Below, in pieces: positions 10,294 through 19,962 of a stretch of DNA of 64,000 nucleotides. This stretch comes from Streptomyces griseus (lineage in GTDB: Bacteria > Actinomycetota > Actinomycetes > Streptomycetales > Streptomycetaceae), in assembly GCF_001715295.1 (NCBI RefSeq), contig NZ_MDKB01000002.1, positions 754,475 to 818,474 on the forward strand. Direction: 5' to 3'. Position 1 is the stretch's first letter; every line of letters starts with the position of its first letter. Below the pieces are notes generated by a model. It did not search any database and was not told the DNA's origin. It worked only from the letters and a program-made list of their open reading frames with translations. Position numbers and translations under genes: made by a program.

Positions 10294-11538
10294 ATGTCCG
10301 CCACGTCGTCCCGTCCGCGCGAGAGCGCACCCGTGCCCGAACGACGCCCCGTTCCGGATCCCCCGCCGGCCGGGGACGGGACCGCCTCACGCCCGTGGGC
10401 CCCGCGCGCGCTCCTGGACCCCGCCGACCGTCAGGTCCTGTGGCTGTACCTGCTGACGCGCGTGGCCGTCTGGGGGACCGCTTACGCCGCCCGCCGGGTG
10501 TTCACGGCCGACCGGGGCGCCCGTCACTCCGGCTCCGTCGCCTCGGCGTTCGAGCAGTGGGACTGGGGCCACTTCCTGCACATAGCGAGGGACGGATACT
10601 TTCCCGGGCGGTCCGGGCCCTGGACGGCCGGCTGGGACCACCGGGAGGCCTTCTTCCCCGGGTTCCCGCTCGTGCTCCGGGCCGTCCACACCGTCATCCC
10701 GGACTGGACCGCGGCCGGCCTGCTGGTCTCCTTCGTCTCCGGCGGCGTCGCCGTCCTGGCGCTGGCCCGGATCGCCCGGTTGCACCTCGCCCACCAGGAC
10801 GTGGGCCGGCGTGCCGTCCTGATGCTGCTGTGCTCGCCGTGCGCGGTCTTCCTGGCCGCGGGCTACACGGAGTCCCTCTTCCTCGCGCTGGCCCTCCCCG
10901 CCTGGCTCGCCGCCCGGCGCCATCACTGGGTCCTGGCCGGCACCCTGACCGCGCTGGCCACCACGGTCCGGGTGAGCGGCCTCTTCCTCGCCGCCGCCCT
11001 CCTCGTCCACTTCCTGCTGTCGAAGCCCGCCCACCGGCGCCCGCGCCACCTGCCCTGGCTGGCCCTGCCCGCCCTTCCCGTGGTCGCCTACTCCTCCTAC
11101 CTGCACGCGCACACCGGCGACTGGATGGCCTGGAAACACGCCCAGGAGGCGGGCTGGTACCGCACCTTCCACACGCCGTGGGAGGCCTGGGGCAACACCT
11201 GGAACGCCGCCTTCGGCCACGCCCACGGCCCCGGGTACGCCTTCATGTCCCAGGTCGAACTCGCCGCCATGGTCGTCGGGGTCCTCCTGTTCGGCCTGCT
11301 GGTCCGGCAGCGCCGCCCGGCCGAGGCCCTGTACGTCGCTCTCAGCCTGTGCGCGCTGGGCACCTCGTACTGGTACACGTCCGTCCCCCGCGCCACGCTC
11401 CTGTGGTGGCCGCTGTGGATCACGGTGGCCGTACGGAGCCTGCGCACCCCGCGGTTCCTGACCGCCTACCTGTGTCTGGCCGCACCCCTGACGACCGTCT
11501 TCGCCCTCGCCTTCCTCTCGGGGCGGTGGGCCGGCTGA
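10294..11538 (+). CDS. PIG-V-like mannosyltransferase family membrane protein
   Basis: 414 residues with about 8-10 hydrophobic segments. An early luminal-type motif, [17 protein letters not shown] near residue 90, and [12 protein letters not shown] resemble the PIG-V/GT-C mannosyltransferases that take a polyprenyl-phosphate sugar donor at the outer membrane face. TRVSGL-type and Trp-rich loops are also typical. Donor and acceptor are unknown. The ATG follows GGAGAG. It sits 54 bp after the sigma/partner pair and may be co-transcribed with it. A second PIG-V-like protein is encoded at 32.3-33.5 kb. Confidence 0.75.
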   Translation: MSATSSRPRESAPVPERRPVPDPPPAGDGTASRPWAPRALLDPADRQVLWLYLLTRVAVWGTAYAARRVFTADRGARHSGSVASAFEQWDWGHFLHIARDGYFPGRSGPWTAGWDHREAFFPGFPLVLRAVHTVIPDWTAAGLLVSFVSGGVAVLALARIARLHLAHQDVGRRAVLMLLCSPCAVFLAAGYTESLFLALALPAWLAARRHHWVLAGTLTALATTVRVSGLFLAAALLVHFLLSKPAHRRPRHLPWLALPALPVVAYSSYLHAHTGDWMAWKHAQEAGWYRTFHTPWEAWGNTWNAAFGHAHGPGYAFMSQVELAAMVVGVLLFGLLVRQRRPAEALYVALSLCALGTSYWYTSVPRATLLWWPLWITVAVRSLRTPRFLTAYLCLAAPLTTVFALAFLSGRWAG

Positions 11539-11680
11539 CGCCCGGTGGCGGTCCGGGCCGCGCGGTGCGGTCCGCGGGCGCGCGGGCCGCATGCCCCCAA
11601 CGGCGCCGGGGCTGGAGTACAAGGGAGGGGGAATACGGCGGGCAGGCCCCGCGCTCGCTCCAGCAGGAGGTTCACTGACC

Positions 11681-13084
11681 ATGGACGGATCGGCCGACAG
11701 CACCCGGTACCGCATCGAGCACGACTCGATGGGCGAGGTGAAAGTACCCGAGCACGCCAAATGGCGGGCCCAGACGCAGCGCGCGGTGGAGAACTTCCCT
11801 GTCTCCGGCCGGCGGCTGGAGCGCGCGCACATCGAGGCCCTGGGCCGGATCAAGGCCGCCGCGGCCAAGGTCAACGCCGAACTGAAGGTGCTGGAACCGG
11901 ACATCGCCGACGCGATCCAGGAAGCCGCGGCGGAGGTCGTGGACGGGCGGTGGGACGAGCACTTCCCCGTCGACGTGTTCCAGACGGGTTCCGGCACCTC
12001 GTCCAACATGAACACCAACGAGGTCGTCGCCACGCTCGCCACCGAGCGGCTGGGCCGCGCGGTCCACCCCAACGACCACGTCAACGCGTCCCAGTCGTCC
12101 AACGACGTCTTCCCGTCGTCCATCCACATCGCCGCGACCGCCGCCGTGACCGTCGGCCTGATCCCGGCGCTCGAACACCTGGCCGAAGCCCTGGAGCGGA
12201 AATCGGCCGAGTTCGCGGAGGTCGTGAAGGCCGGACGTACGCATCTGATGGACGCCACGCCCGTCACACTGGGCCAGGAGTTCGGCGGCTACGCCGCCCA
12301 GATCCGCTACGGAGTCGAACGCCTCCAGGCCTCGCTCCCTCGCCTCGCCGAACTGCCCCTGGGGGGAACGGCGGTGGGCACCGGCATCAACACGCCACCC
12401 GGGTTCTCCGCCGCCGTGATCGCCGAGGTCGCCCGCACGACGGGCCTGCCCCTCACCGAGGCCCGTAACCACTTCGAGGCCCAGGGGGCCCGGGACGGGC
12501 TCGTCGAGGCGTCCGGGCAGCTGCGCACCATCGCCGTGTCGCTCACGAAGATCTCCAACGACCTGCGCTGGATGGCCTCCGGCCCCCGCACCGGCCTGGC
12601 CGAGATCAGCCTGCCCGACCTCCAGCCCGGCTCGTCGATCATGCCGGGGAAGGTGAATCCGGTCGTTCCGGAGGCCGTCCTGATGGTCGCGGCCCAGGTG
12701 ACGGGGAACGACGCCACGGTCGCCGCGGCCGGAGCGGCCGGGAACTTCGAGCTCAACGTGATGCTTCCGGTCATCGCCAAGAACCTGCTGGAGTCCGTAC
12801 GACTGCTCACCAACGCCGCCCGGCTGCTCGCCGACCGCACGGTCGACGGCATCACCGCCGACGTGGAACGGGCCCGCGCGTACGCGGAGTCCTCGCCCTC
12901 GGTCGTGACCCCGCTGAACAAGTACATCGGCTACGAGGAGGCCGCCAAGGTCGCCAAGAAGTCGCTGGCCGACGGCACGACGATCCGTGAGACGGTGCTG
13001 GCGGCCGGTTACGTCGAGCGCGGGGACCTGACCCTGCGGCAGCTCGACGAGGCCCTGGACGTCCTGCGGATGACCCGGCCGTGA
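11681..13084 (+). CDS. fumC: Class II fumarate hydratase
   Basis: 467 residues of the fumarase/aspartase superfamily. Visible motifs are [14 protein letters not shown] near residue 104, [14 protein letters not shown], the TPVTLGQEF loop, and the signature [12 protein letters not shown] near residue 320 on the mobile catalytic loop. It is iron-independent and catalyses the same fumarate/malate step as the class I enzyme upstream. The ATG at 11681 is chosen because AGGAGG lies 10 nt before it; the in-frame upstream extension to 11591 lacks homology. Confidence 0.95.
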   Translation: MDGSADSTRYRIEHDSMGEVKVPEHAKWRAQTQRAVENFPVSGRRLERAHIEALGRIKAAAAKVNAELKVLEPDIADAIQEAAAEVVDGRWDEHFPVDVFQTGSGTSSNMNTNEVVATLATERLGRAVHPNDHVNASQSSNDVFPSSIHIAATAAVTVGLIPALEHLAEALERKSAEFAEVVKAGRTHLMDATPVTLGQEFGGYAAQIRYGVERLQASLPRLAELPLGGTAVGTGINTPPGFSAAVIAEVARTTGLPLTEARNHFEAQGARDGLVEASGQLRTIAVSLTKISNDLRWMASGPRTGLAEISLPDLQPGSSIMPGKVNPVVPEAVLMVAAQVTGNDATVAAAGAAGNFELNVMLPVIAKNLLESVRLLTNAARLLADRTVDGITADVERARAYAESSPSVVTPLNKYIGYEEAAKVAKKSLADGTTIRETVLAAGYVERGDLTLRQLDEALDVLRMTRP

Positions 13085-13122
13085 CCGGTGCCCCGCCGGA
13101 CGGGGCGCTCTAAGATCCTTTC

Positions 13123-13812
13123 ATGACAGCCACGGACGCAGGGGCTACCGAAGCGGAGAACAGCGGGCGCTGGGCGCCGGGGGACCACATCCTCTGGCGC
13201 TACCGGGGCAACGGGGGTGACGACGCCGTGCACATCTGCCGGCCCGTCACCGTCGTGCAGGACACCGGCGACCTGCTCGCCGTGTGGATGGCATCGGGTA
13301 CCGAGTGCGTCAAACCGGTGCTCGCCGACGGCACCCAGGTGCACGCCGAGCCGCTCGCCACCCGCTACACCCGCCCGCGCACCACGGTGCGTTCACGCTG
13401 GTTCGGCTCGGGTGTGCTCAAGCTCGCCCGGCCCGGCGACCCCTGGTCGGTGTGGCTCTTCTGGGACCGCGGCTGGCTCTTCCGCAACTGGTACGTCAAT
13501 CTGGAGGAGCCCCGCTCACGCTGGTCGGGAGGCGTGGACTCCCAGGATCACTTCCTCGACATCTCCGTTCACCCGGACCGTAGTTGGGCGTGGCTGGACG
13601 AGGACGAGTTCGCCCAGGCCCAGCGGGTCGGCCTGATGGACCGGGCCACCGCACGCCGGGTACGGGCGGCCGGCGAGGCGGCGGTCGAGGTCATCCGCGC
13701 CTGGGGCTCCCCGTTCGCCGACGGCTGGGAGCACTGGCGGCCCGATCCGCGGTGGCAGGTGCCCCGGTTGCCCGATGACTGGGACCGCACCCCTGTCAGC
13801 AACCTGCCGTGA
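13123..13812 (+). CDS. DUF402 domain protein
   Basis: 229 residues. DUF402 features are the GDHILWRYRG start, KLARPGDPWSVWLFWD, WYVNLEEPRSRW and the acidic block DVSVHPDRSWAWLDEDE-like segment near residue 150. The family includes nucleoside di/triphosphate phosphatases and some RNA-binding fusions; the role in Streptomyces is not settled. No signal peptide. It begins 38 bp after fumC and may share its transcript. Confidence 0.75.
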   Translation: MTATDAGATEAENSGRWAPGDHILWRYRGNGGDDAVHICRPVTVVQDTGDLLAVWMASGTECVKPVLADGTQVHAEPLATRYTRPRTTVRSRWFGSGVLKLARPGDPWSVWLFWDRGWLFRNWYVNLEEPRSRWSGGVDSQDHFLDISVHPDRSWAWLDEDEFAQAQRVGLMDRATARRVRAAGEAAVEVIRAWGSPFADGWEHWRPDPRWQVPRLPDDWDRTPVSNLP

Positions 13813-14192
13813 GACCCTTGGTGCACCCCCGGGGGACATACGTAGGATCATCCCCCGTACGCCGCTCCCCCGGACCGCTTCACCGCAACGCGGGTGTGCG
13901 GCAAGCTAACTGACCACAAGTCACCGCACATATCGCAGGTGTCGCACGGACCACGGAGCCGGGTGACGCGTGCGGTCGAACCACCACGACGAGGGGGTGG
14001 AGACATGCGCGCTGCCCGCTGCCCCGCCACCGGACAGAGCCGTATCGGCCCACTGCGCGGCCGAACGGTTTCGGCCCCGCGCACCGGGGCATCCGGTGAC
14101 AGCCGTTGTTCTCACCGCTCTCGCCGGGGCACAGTGGCGCCCCACGAGGTGATCGCCTCATACAACCGGCCCGGACGGACGGAATCCCACGC
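13813..14192 (+). other. Intergenic region before the SpoIIE phosphatase gene
   Basis: 380 bp with no supported gene. An open plus-strand frame (13894-14196) gives an Arg/Ser-rich translation with no homology and uses the intergenic base pattern, so I rejected it. The region presumably holds the promoter of the phosphatase gene. Confidence 0.4.
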
Positions 14193-16109
14193 GTGACGGA
14201 GCATCCCCCCTCCCACGAAGGCCGGCAGCCACTCGCCGCCCGGCCGCAGGAACGCGCCCGGCCCCGGCAGCAGGAGGCCGCACCCGGCGCCGCCACCACC
14301 GCCTCGCTCCCCGGTCCTTCGGCGGCGGAGCCGGGGCCGGCCACCGCCGCCGACACCGCCCCGCCGGGCACCGACCACCAGGCGGCCGCCCGGCGCGAAG
14401 GTGACCGCCTGCGGTTCGTCGGGGCGGCGACCCGCCGGATCGCCCGGGGCATAGACCTGGACGAGATCGTGCTGGGCCTCTGCCGGGCCAGTGTCCCCAC
14501 GTTCTCCGACGCCATACTCGTCTACCTCCGCGACCCGCTCCCGGTCGGTGACGAGCGCCCCGTCAACCCCTTCGTGCTGCGACTGCGCCGCACGGACCGG
14601 CTGCGGCTGACCGACGAGGACACCGACGGCGGGCCGGAGGGCGAGCGGCTGCGGCTGCCCGTCACCGGCCCGCTGGCCGGCCTCATGCCGGCCGCCGACC
14701 TCTGCGAGGTCCTGGCCGGCGGTGCGCTGGCCGAGGTGCTGCGCGGCGTACGCCCGGTGTTCGGGGACGCCGCCGCGGCGCGCGTCGCCCTGCCCGAGCT
14801 GCTGGGCGCCGGCCTGAGCGTACCCACCGGACACCGGGCGATCCTGGCCCCGCTGCGGGGCCGGCGCCGGGTCATCGGTGCCGCGGTGTTCCTGCGGGGC
14901 ACGGACCGGCCGCCGTTCGAGGCCAACGACCTGCTGGTCGCCGCCCAGCTGGCGACACACACCGCCCTCGGCATCGACAAGGCGGTGCTGTACGGCCGTG
15001 AGGCGTACATCGCCGACGAGCTGCAGCGCACGATGCTGCCCGACTCGCTGCCCCAGCCCACCGGCGTACGCCTGGCCTCCCGCTACCTCCCGGCGGCCGA
15101 GACGGCCCGGGTGGGCGGCGACTGGTACGACGCGATCCCGCTGCCCGGCAGCAGGGTCGCGCTGGTCGTCGGGGACGTGATGGGCCACTCGATGACCTCG
15201 GCGGCGATCATGGGCCAGCTGCGCACGACCGCGCAGACGCTGGCCGGTCTCGACCTGCCGCCGCAGGAGGTCCTGCACCACCTGGACGAGCAGGCGCAGC
15301 GGCTGGGCAGCGACCGCATGGCGACCTGCCTGTACGCGGTGTACGACCCCGTCGCCCACCGGATCACCGTCGCCAACGCGGGCCACCCGCCGCCCGTCCT
15401 CCTCCACCTGGGCGGCCGGGCAGAGGTGCTGCGGGTGCCTCCGGGCGCGCCGATCGGCGTCGGCGGGGTCGACTTCGAGGCCGTGGAGCTGGACGCCCCG
15501 GCCGGCGCCACGCTGCTGCTGTACACGGACGGTCTGGTGGAGTCGCGGATGCGCGACGTCTGGACCGGCATCGAGATACTGCGCGAGCGCCTCGCGGCCA
15601 CGGCCCAGCTGACCGGGCCGGACCACTCGCCGCCGCTGGAGGCGCTCTGCGACGACGTGCTGGACATGCTCGGCCCCGGTGACCGGGACGACGACATCGC
15701 GCTGCTGGCCGCCCGGTTCGACGGGATCGCGCCGAGCGATGTCGCCTACTGGTCCCTGGATCCGGAGGACGCCGCCCCGGGGCGGGCCCGCCGGCTCGCC
15801 CGCAGGGCACTCGACCGGTGGGGGCTGGACGACCTCTCGGACGAGATGGAGCTGCTCGTCAGCGAGGTGGTGACCAACGCCGTGCGGTACGCGGAGCGGC
15901 CGGTGACCCTGCGGCTGCTGCGCACGGACACGCTGCGCTGCGAGGTGGGCGACGACTCCCCGCAGCTGCCCCGGCAGCGCCGGGCCCGGGAGACGGACGA
16001 GGGCGGGCGCGGCCTGTTCCTGGTCAACCGGCTGGCGAGGCGCTGGGGGGCGACCCGGCTGTCGACGGGCAAGGTGGTCTGGTTCGAGATGGCCACCTCC
16101 GGCGCCTGA
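14193..16109 (+). CDS. GAF / SpoIIE (PP2C) phosphatase / HATPase regulator
   Basis: 638 residues from the GTG at 14193. Order: disordered N-terminus, a GAF-like sensor (about residues 60-245), a SpoIIE-type PP2C phosphatase (about 275-490, with ARVGGDWYDAIPL, VVGDVMGHS, NAGHPPPVL and LYTDGLVESR as metal/catalytic motifs), and a C-terminal HATPase_c_2 kinase-like domain (about 515-635, with LVSEVVTNAVRYA and GRGLFLVNRLA). Such proteins combine anti-anti-sigma phosphatase and anti-sigma kinase modules in partner-switching control. The target is unknown. Confidence 0.85.
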   Translation: MTEHPPSHEGRQPLAARPQERARPRQQEAAPGAATTASLPGPSAAEPGPATAADTAPPGTDHQAAARREGDRLRFVGAATRRIARGIDLDEIVLGLCRASVPTFSDAILVYLRDPLPVGDERPVNPFVLRLRRTDRLRLTDEDTDGGPEGERLRLPVTGPLAGLMPAADLCEVLAGGALAEVLRGVRPVFGDAAAARVALPELLGAGLSVPTGHRAILAPLRGRRRVIGAAVFLRGTDRPPFEANDLLVAAQLATHTALGIDKAVLYGREAYIADELQRTMLPDSLPQPTGVRLASRYLPAAETARVGGDWYDAIPLPGSRVALVVGDVMGHSMTSAAIMGQLRTTAQTLAGLDLPPQEVLHHLDEQAQRLGSDRMATCLYAVYDPVAHRITVANAGHPPPVLLHLGGRAEVLRVPPGAPIGVGGVDFEAVELDAPAGATLLLYTDGLVESRMRDVWTGIEILRERLAATAQLTGPDHSPPLEALCDDVLDMLGPGDRDDDIALLAARFDGIAPSDVAYWSLDPEDAAPGRARRLARRALDRWGLDDLSDEMELLVSEVVTNAVRYAERPVTLRLLRTDTLRCEVGDDSPQLPRQRRARETDEGGRGLFLVNRLARRWGATRLSTGKVVWFEMATSGA

Positions 16110-16165
16110 GGGCTGTCCGCCATTCCCTGCGGGCGCGGGGCAGCCCTCAGGCCGTCGGCGGGGAG

Positions 16166-16205
16166 CGGTGGAGGGGTGGTGCCGGCCGGCACCACCCCTC
16201 CACCG
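16166..16205. terminator. Bidirectional terminator, perfect 40-bp palindrome
   Basis: A perfect inverted repeat with 20-bp arms and no spacer, centred at 16185/16186 between the converging phosphatase and PBP genes. It should terminate transcription from both sides. Confidence 0.75.
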
Positions 16206-16208
16206 CGT

Positions 16209-18416
16209 TCACTGCCCCGGCAGGGCGGGGTCGCCGACCGGGCGCTCGCCGGGCGGCTGGTCCACGTTCCCCGTCGGCTCGGGCGCGCTGGGCGTCTCGC
16301 TCGGTGTCGAGGAGGGCGACTCGCTCGGCGGCCGGGACGAGGGCGACTCCCCGCCCGGGGTCTCGCTCGGGCTCTCGGAGGAGGCGTCCGGCTCCGGGGA
16401 CGGGGTCTCCTGCGGTGACGGCGTCTGCGACGGGGTGACGGAGGGGCTCTCGGTCACCGTGGTCTCACCGCGTTCCACGCCCTCCAGGTCGAAGGTCGCG
16501 TCGGAGCCGCCGCCGAGTGCCCCCAGGGTGTAGTCCGCCCAGATCCGGGCGGGGAAGCCGCCGCCGTTGGCCCGGCCGGAGTTGGCCGTACCGGTGAGGC
16601 TGACCTGCGTGCCGCCCTGGGGTGACTCGCCGTACAGGGCCACCACCGTGGTGAGCTCGGGTGTGTAGGCCGCGAACCAGGCGGACTTGTTGTTCTCCGA
16701 GGTGCCGGTCTTGCCCGCGGCGTCGTACGCGGCGGTGTCCGCCTCGTGGCCGGAGCCGACGTCGACGACCTCGGTCAGCGCCTTCGTGACGGTGTCGGCC
16801 GAGGTGCGGCTGATCACCTGGCCGCCGGTGCCGTCGACGGGTTCCATGGTGCGGTCGCGGTGCTCGGCGCTCTTGACGATGGCCGGGGTGACCTTCTTGC
16901 CGTGGTTGTCCAGCGTGGCGTAGACACCGGCCATGTCCCACGTCGAGGCGTTCATGGTGCCGAGCGTGATCGCGGGGCTCGTGGGGAAGTTCTTGTCCGG
17001 CACTCCCAGGGAGAGCGCCGTCTTCTTCACGGCGCTCGGGGTGACGTCGACGACCATCTGCGCGAAGACGGAGTTGATCGACTTGTCCATCGCCTTCCGG
17101 ACGGTCGGGCTGTCGTAGCTGACGTCGTCCTCGTTCTCCGGGGCGAACGGGATGTCGCTGCCGACCACGGGGCGCTTGCTCGTGCCGTCGTAGACCGTGT
17201 CGAGGCCGATCAGGTCGCCGTCCTGGGTGGTCGACCCGTTCTCCAGCGCGGAGGCGAGAACGAGCGGCTTGAAGGTGGAGGCGGGCTGGTAGTCCCGGCG
17301 GGTGGCGTTGGATATGTAGTGCTCGGTGGCGCCCACCCCGCCGTACAGCGCGAGGACCTTGCCGGTCTTCGGGTCCACGGAGGTGGCGCCCGCCTGGACG
17401 GTCGCGTCGACCTTGTTGTCCTTGCGGTCCAGCCGGCTCTCCAGCTCCCGGTCGACCGACTTCTCGAGCTGCTTCTGCTTCTTCCTGTCGATGTTGAGGG
17501 TGATGGTCCAGCCGCCGGCCTCGCGCATCTCCTCGGTGACGCCCTGGCGCGCCATCTCCTGGTTGGCCGCCTCGACGAGGTAGCCGGTCTGGCCCTCCAT
17601 GCCGGGGGCCGCCTTCGGGGACTGCGGGACGGGGAACGTGAGCTTCGCGCGCTCCCCCCGGTCCAGCCATCCCTCGTCGACCATGTTGTCCAGCGTGTAG
17701 GCCCAGCGGTTCTTGACGAGCTTCTTGCCGGTCGCGGAGGCGACCGCCCAGTCGTACTGGCTGGGGGCCTGGAGCAGCGCGGCGAGATAGGCGCCCTGGG
17801 AGACGTCGAGGTCCTTGGCGTCGACGCCGTAGTAGGCCTGCGCCGCCGCCTGGATGCCGCTCGCGCCGCGTCCGTAGTACACGGTGTTGAGGTAACCGGC
17901 GAGGATGTCGTCCTTCTTCATGCGCTGGTCGACCTTGAGCGAGATGACCAGTTCCTTGAGCTTGCGGGTGACCGTCTGGTCCTGCGTGAGGTAGTAGTTC
18001 TTCACGTACTGCTGGGTGATCGTGGAGCCACCCTGCTTGCCCTTGCCGGTCAGCGTGTTGAACATGCCGCGTGCGGTGCCCTTGAGGTCGACGCCCTGGT
18101 CCCGGTAGAAGGACTTGTTCTCGGCGGCGACGAAGGCGTGCTGGACCTTCCGGGGTACGACGTCCAGGTCGACTATCTCCCGGTTGACGCCGGAGCCGGT
18201 CCGGGCCAGGAGAGAGCCGTCGCTGTACTTGTAGACGTTGCTCTGCTTCTCGGCCTGGGCGTTGGCGGCCGGCACGTCGACGTACAGGTAGAGCGCCGCG
18301 AAGGCGCCCATCACGAGCAGGCAGAGCCCGAAGAAGGTGCCCAGCAGCTTCCGCCAGGTGAAGAGCCGGCGTATGCCCCCGCTTCCGGCGGCCCGGCGTG
18401 CATCCGCTCGACCCAT
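16209..18416 (-). CDS. Class A penicillin-binding protein (transglycosylase/transpeptidase)
   Basis: 735 residues. A basic cytoplasmic start and one transmembrane helix (about 24-46) precede a GT51 glycosyltransferase with the catalytic Glu99 in AAENKSFY and GGSTITQQ. The transpeptidase has Ser380-TF-Lys383, Ser446-I-Asn448 and Lys569-Thr-Gly-Thr. It polymerises and cross-links peptidoglycan outside the membrane. A Pro/Ser/Glu-rich tail of about 75 residues is typical of streptomycete PBPs. The gene stands alone. Confidence 0.93.
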   Translation of the reverse strand: MGRADARRAAGSGGIRRLFTWRKLLGTFFGLCLLVMGAFAALYLYVDVPAANAQAEKQSNVYKYSDGSLLARTGSGVNREIVDLDVVPRKVQHAFVAAENKSFYRDQGVDLKGTARGMFNTLTGKGKQGGSTITQQYVKNYYLTQDQTVTRKLKELVISLKVDQRMKKDDILAGYLNTVYYGRGASGIQAAAQAYYGVDAKDLDVSQGAYLAALLQAPSQYDWAVASATGKKLVKNRWAYTLDNMVDEGWLDRGERAKLTFPVPQSPKAAPGMEGQTGYLVEAANQEMARQGVTEEMREAGGWTITLNIDRKKQKQLEKSVDRELESRLDRKDNKVDATVQAGATSVDPKTGKVLALYGGVGATEHYISNATRRDYQPASTFKPLVLASALENGSTTQDGDLIGLDTVYDGTSKRPVVGSDIPFAPENEDDVSYDSPTVRKAMDKSINSVFAQMVVDVTPSAVKKTALSLGVPDKNFPTSPAITLGTMNASTWDMAGVYATLDNHGKKVTPAIVKSAEHRDRTMEPVDGTGGQVISRTSADTVTKALTEVVDVGSGHEADTAAYDAAGKTGTSENNKSAWFAAYTPELTTVVALYGESPQGGTQVSLTGTANSGRANGGGFPARIWADYTLGALGGGSDATFDLEGVERGETTVTESPSVTPSQTPSPQETPSPEPDASSESPSETPGGESPSSRPPSESPSSTPSETPSAPEPTGNVDQPPGERPVGDPALPGQ

Positions 18417-18584
18417 TGCAGTGGTGCTCCTGTTCCTCGCTCGGACCGCTCCGGTCAGACCTGCCAGCTAACACCGAAAGCCTGGACAAATGACAAGCGA
18501 TCCGGTCTTTTCCGGGCGTGAGAATGAGCACCCGCCCTTGATGGAACCGACTCACGAGGGGTGCGCAGGGTTGCCACGGCAGGT

Positions 18585-18600
18585 AATGTGTAATCACATT
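18585..18600. promoter_or_regulatory. Palindrome in the PBP/SPFH divergent region
   Basis: AATGTG-TAAT-CACATT is a perfect 6-bp inverted repeat in an AT-rich patch 39 bp upstream of the SPFH gene. The position suits an operator over the SPFH promoter, of the kind used by GntR-type regulators; the regulator is unknown. Confidence 0.45.
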
Positions 18601-18638
18601 GCTAGCTCGGTGATGCACCGTACGAGACGGGGGAACCC

Positions 18639-19610
18639 ATGTCCGCACCTGACGACCGCACCGGCGCCACAGGCCCTGGCACCGACCTGACACCCGACGC
18701 ACCCGACATGCCCGCTCCGCAGGTCAGAGAGGTGACGGCCCACTCGATCCCCGGCGGTCTCGGCCTGCTGCTGACCGTGCTCGGAGTACTCCTGGGCATA
18801 GGACTCGCCATCGTCGGCGGGGTGCTCGACTCCCGTGGCCACAGCGGCGCCGGCGTCCCGGTCCTCATCCTCGGCCTGCTGCTCTTCGTCGCCTCCCTGT
18901 TCTGCATGAGCGGTGTGAAGATGGTCGCTCCCGGCGAGGCACGGGTCATCCAGCTCTTCGGCAGGTACGTCGGCACGATCCGCGCGGACGGACTGCGGTG
19001 GATCAACCCGCTGACCTCCAGCCGCAAGATCTCCACCCGCGTCCGCAACCACGAGACGGCCGTCCTGAAGGTCAACGACGCCTACGGGAATCCCATCGAG
19101 CTCGCCGCGATCGTCGTCTGGAAGGTCGAGGACACCGCCCAGGCGCTCTTCGAGGTCGACGACTTCCTGGAGTTCGTCGCCACCCAGACCGAGGCGGCCG
19201 TGCGGCACATCGCGATCGAGTACCCGTACGACGCCCACGAGGAGGGCGGCCTCTCGCTGCGGGGCAACGCGGAGGAGATCACCGAGAAGCTGGCCGTCGA
19301 GCTCACCGCGCGGGTGCAGGCGGCCGGCGTCCTGATCATCGAGTCGCGTTTCAGCCATCTCGCGTACGCCCCCGAGATCGCCTCCGCGATGCTCCAGCGG
19401 CAGCAGGCCGGGGCGGTCGTCGCGGCCCGCCAGCAGATCGTCGAGGGCGCGGTCGGCATGGTCGAGATGGCACTGACCCGAATCGCGGAGCAGGACATCG
19501 TCGAACTCGACTCCGAGCGCAAGGCGGCCATGGTGAGCAATCTGATGGTGGTGCTGTGCGGGGACCGCGCGGCCCAGCCGGTCCTGAACACGGGCACGCT
19601 CTACCAGTGA
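18639..19610 (+). CDS. SPFH/Band 7 (stomatin-like) membrane protein
   Basis: 323 residues. Two hydrophobic segments (about 38-60 and 66-88) lead into an SPFH domain: [29 protein letters not shown], then [19 protein letters not shown] and [31 protein letters not shown] proteins oligomerise on membranes and scaffold proteases or lipid domains. The ATG follows GGGGGAACCC. Its TGA overlaps the next gene's GTG (GTGA), so the two are translationally coupled. Confidence 0.88.
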   Translation: MSAPDDRTGATGPGTDLTPDAPDMPAPQVREVTAHSIPGGLGLLLTVLGVLLGIGLAIVGGVLDSRGHSGAGVPVLILGLLLFVASLFCMSGVKMVAPGEARVIQLFGRYVGTIRADGLRWINPLTSSRKISTRVRNHETAVLKVNDAYGNPIELAAIVVWKVEDTAQALFEVDDFLEFVATQTEAAVRHIAIEYPYDAHEEGGLSLRGNAEEITEKLAVELTARVQAAGVLIIESRFSHLAYAPEIASAMLQRQQAGAVVAARQQIVEGAVGMVEMALTRIAEQDIVELDSERKAAMVSNLMVVLCGDRAAQPVLNTGTLYQ

Positions 19611-19927
19611 CGGACGACACGGCCCCCGCCCCCGGCGGGCCCCGGCGCGGGCCGCAGCAGCGCAAGCAGATGCTGCTGCGGCTCGATCCCGCGGTGCACG
19701 ACGCACTGGCCCGGTGGGCCTCGGACGAGCTGCGCAGCGCCAACGCCCAGATCGAGTTCCTGCTGCGGCGCGCGCTGGCGGATGCGGGGCGGCTGCCGGG
19801 GGGCGCGGCGCCGATCCCGCGCCGCGGCCGCCCGCCGAAGGCTCCGCCGGAACCACCCGGGGAAGCCGGCCCCCGAGGGCTGCCCCCCGGCCCGGGGCTC
19901 GGGGCCGGGGGCTCGGGGCAGCCGTGA
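19607..19927 (+). CDS. Small ribbon-helix-helix (Arc-like) protein coupled to SPFH
   Basis: 106 residues, starting at a GTG inside the SPFH stop (GTGA overlap). The core QQRKQMLLRLDPAVHDALARW and SANAQIEFLLRRALADAG looks like a ribbon-helix-helix DNA-binding fold; a Pro/Gly-rich tail follows. The fold suggests a repressor or antitoxin-like DNA binder. Coupling to an SPFH gene suggests it autoregulates the pair, perhaps through the palindrome at 18585-18600; that is inference. Confidence 0.7.
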   Translation: MTDDTAPAPGGPRRGPQQRKQMLLRLDPAVHDALARWASDELRSANAQIEFLLRRALADAGRLPGGAAPIPRRGRPPKAPPEPPGEAGPRGLPPGPGLGAGGSGQP

Positions 19928-19962
19928 GGGTGGCCCGGCCCGTGCGGGCCGGGCCACCCTCA
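19925..19962. terminator. Bidirectional terminator between the RHH gene and oxyR
   Basis: Perfect 18-bp arms with a 2-nt loop (TG). It overlaps the last bases of both converging genes. Confidence 0.8.

Noticed and set aside
13894..14196. Possible 100-residue plus-strand protein before the SpoIIE phosphatase gene
   Set aside because: No homology or ribosome site; it overlaps the next gene's start.
16746..18521. A plus-strand open frame of 591 codons
   Set aside because: Antisense of the PBP gene, which has all its catalytic motifs.
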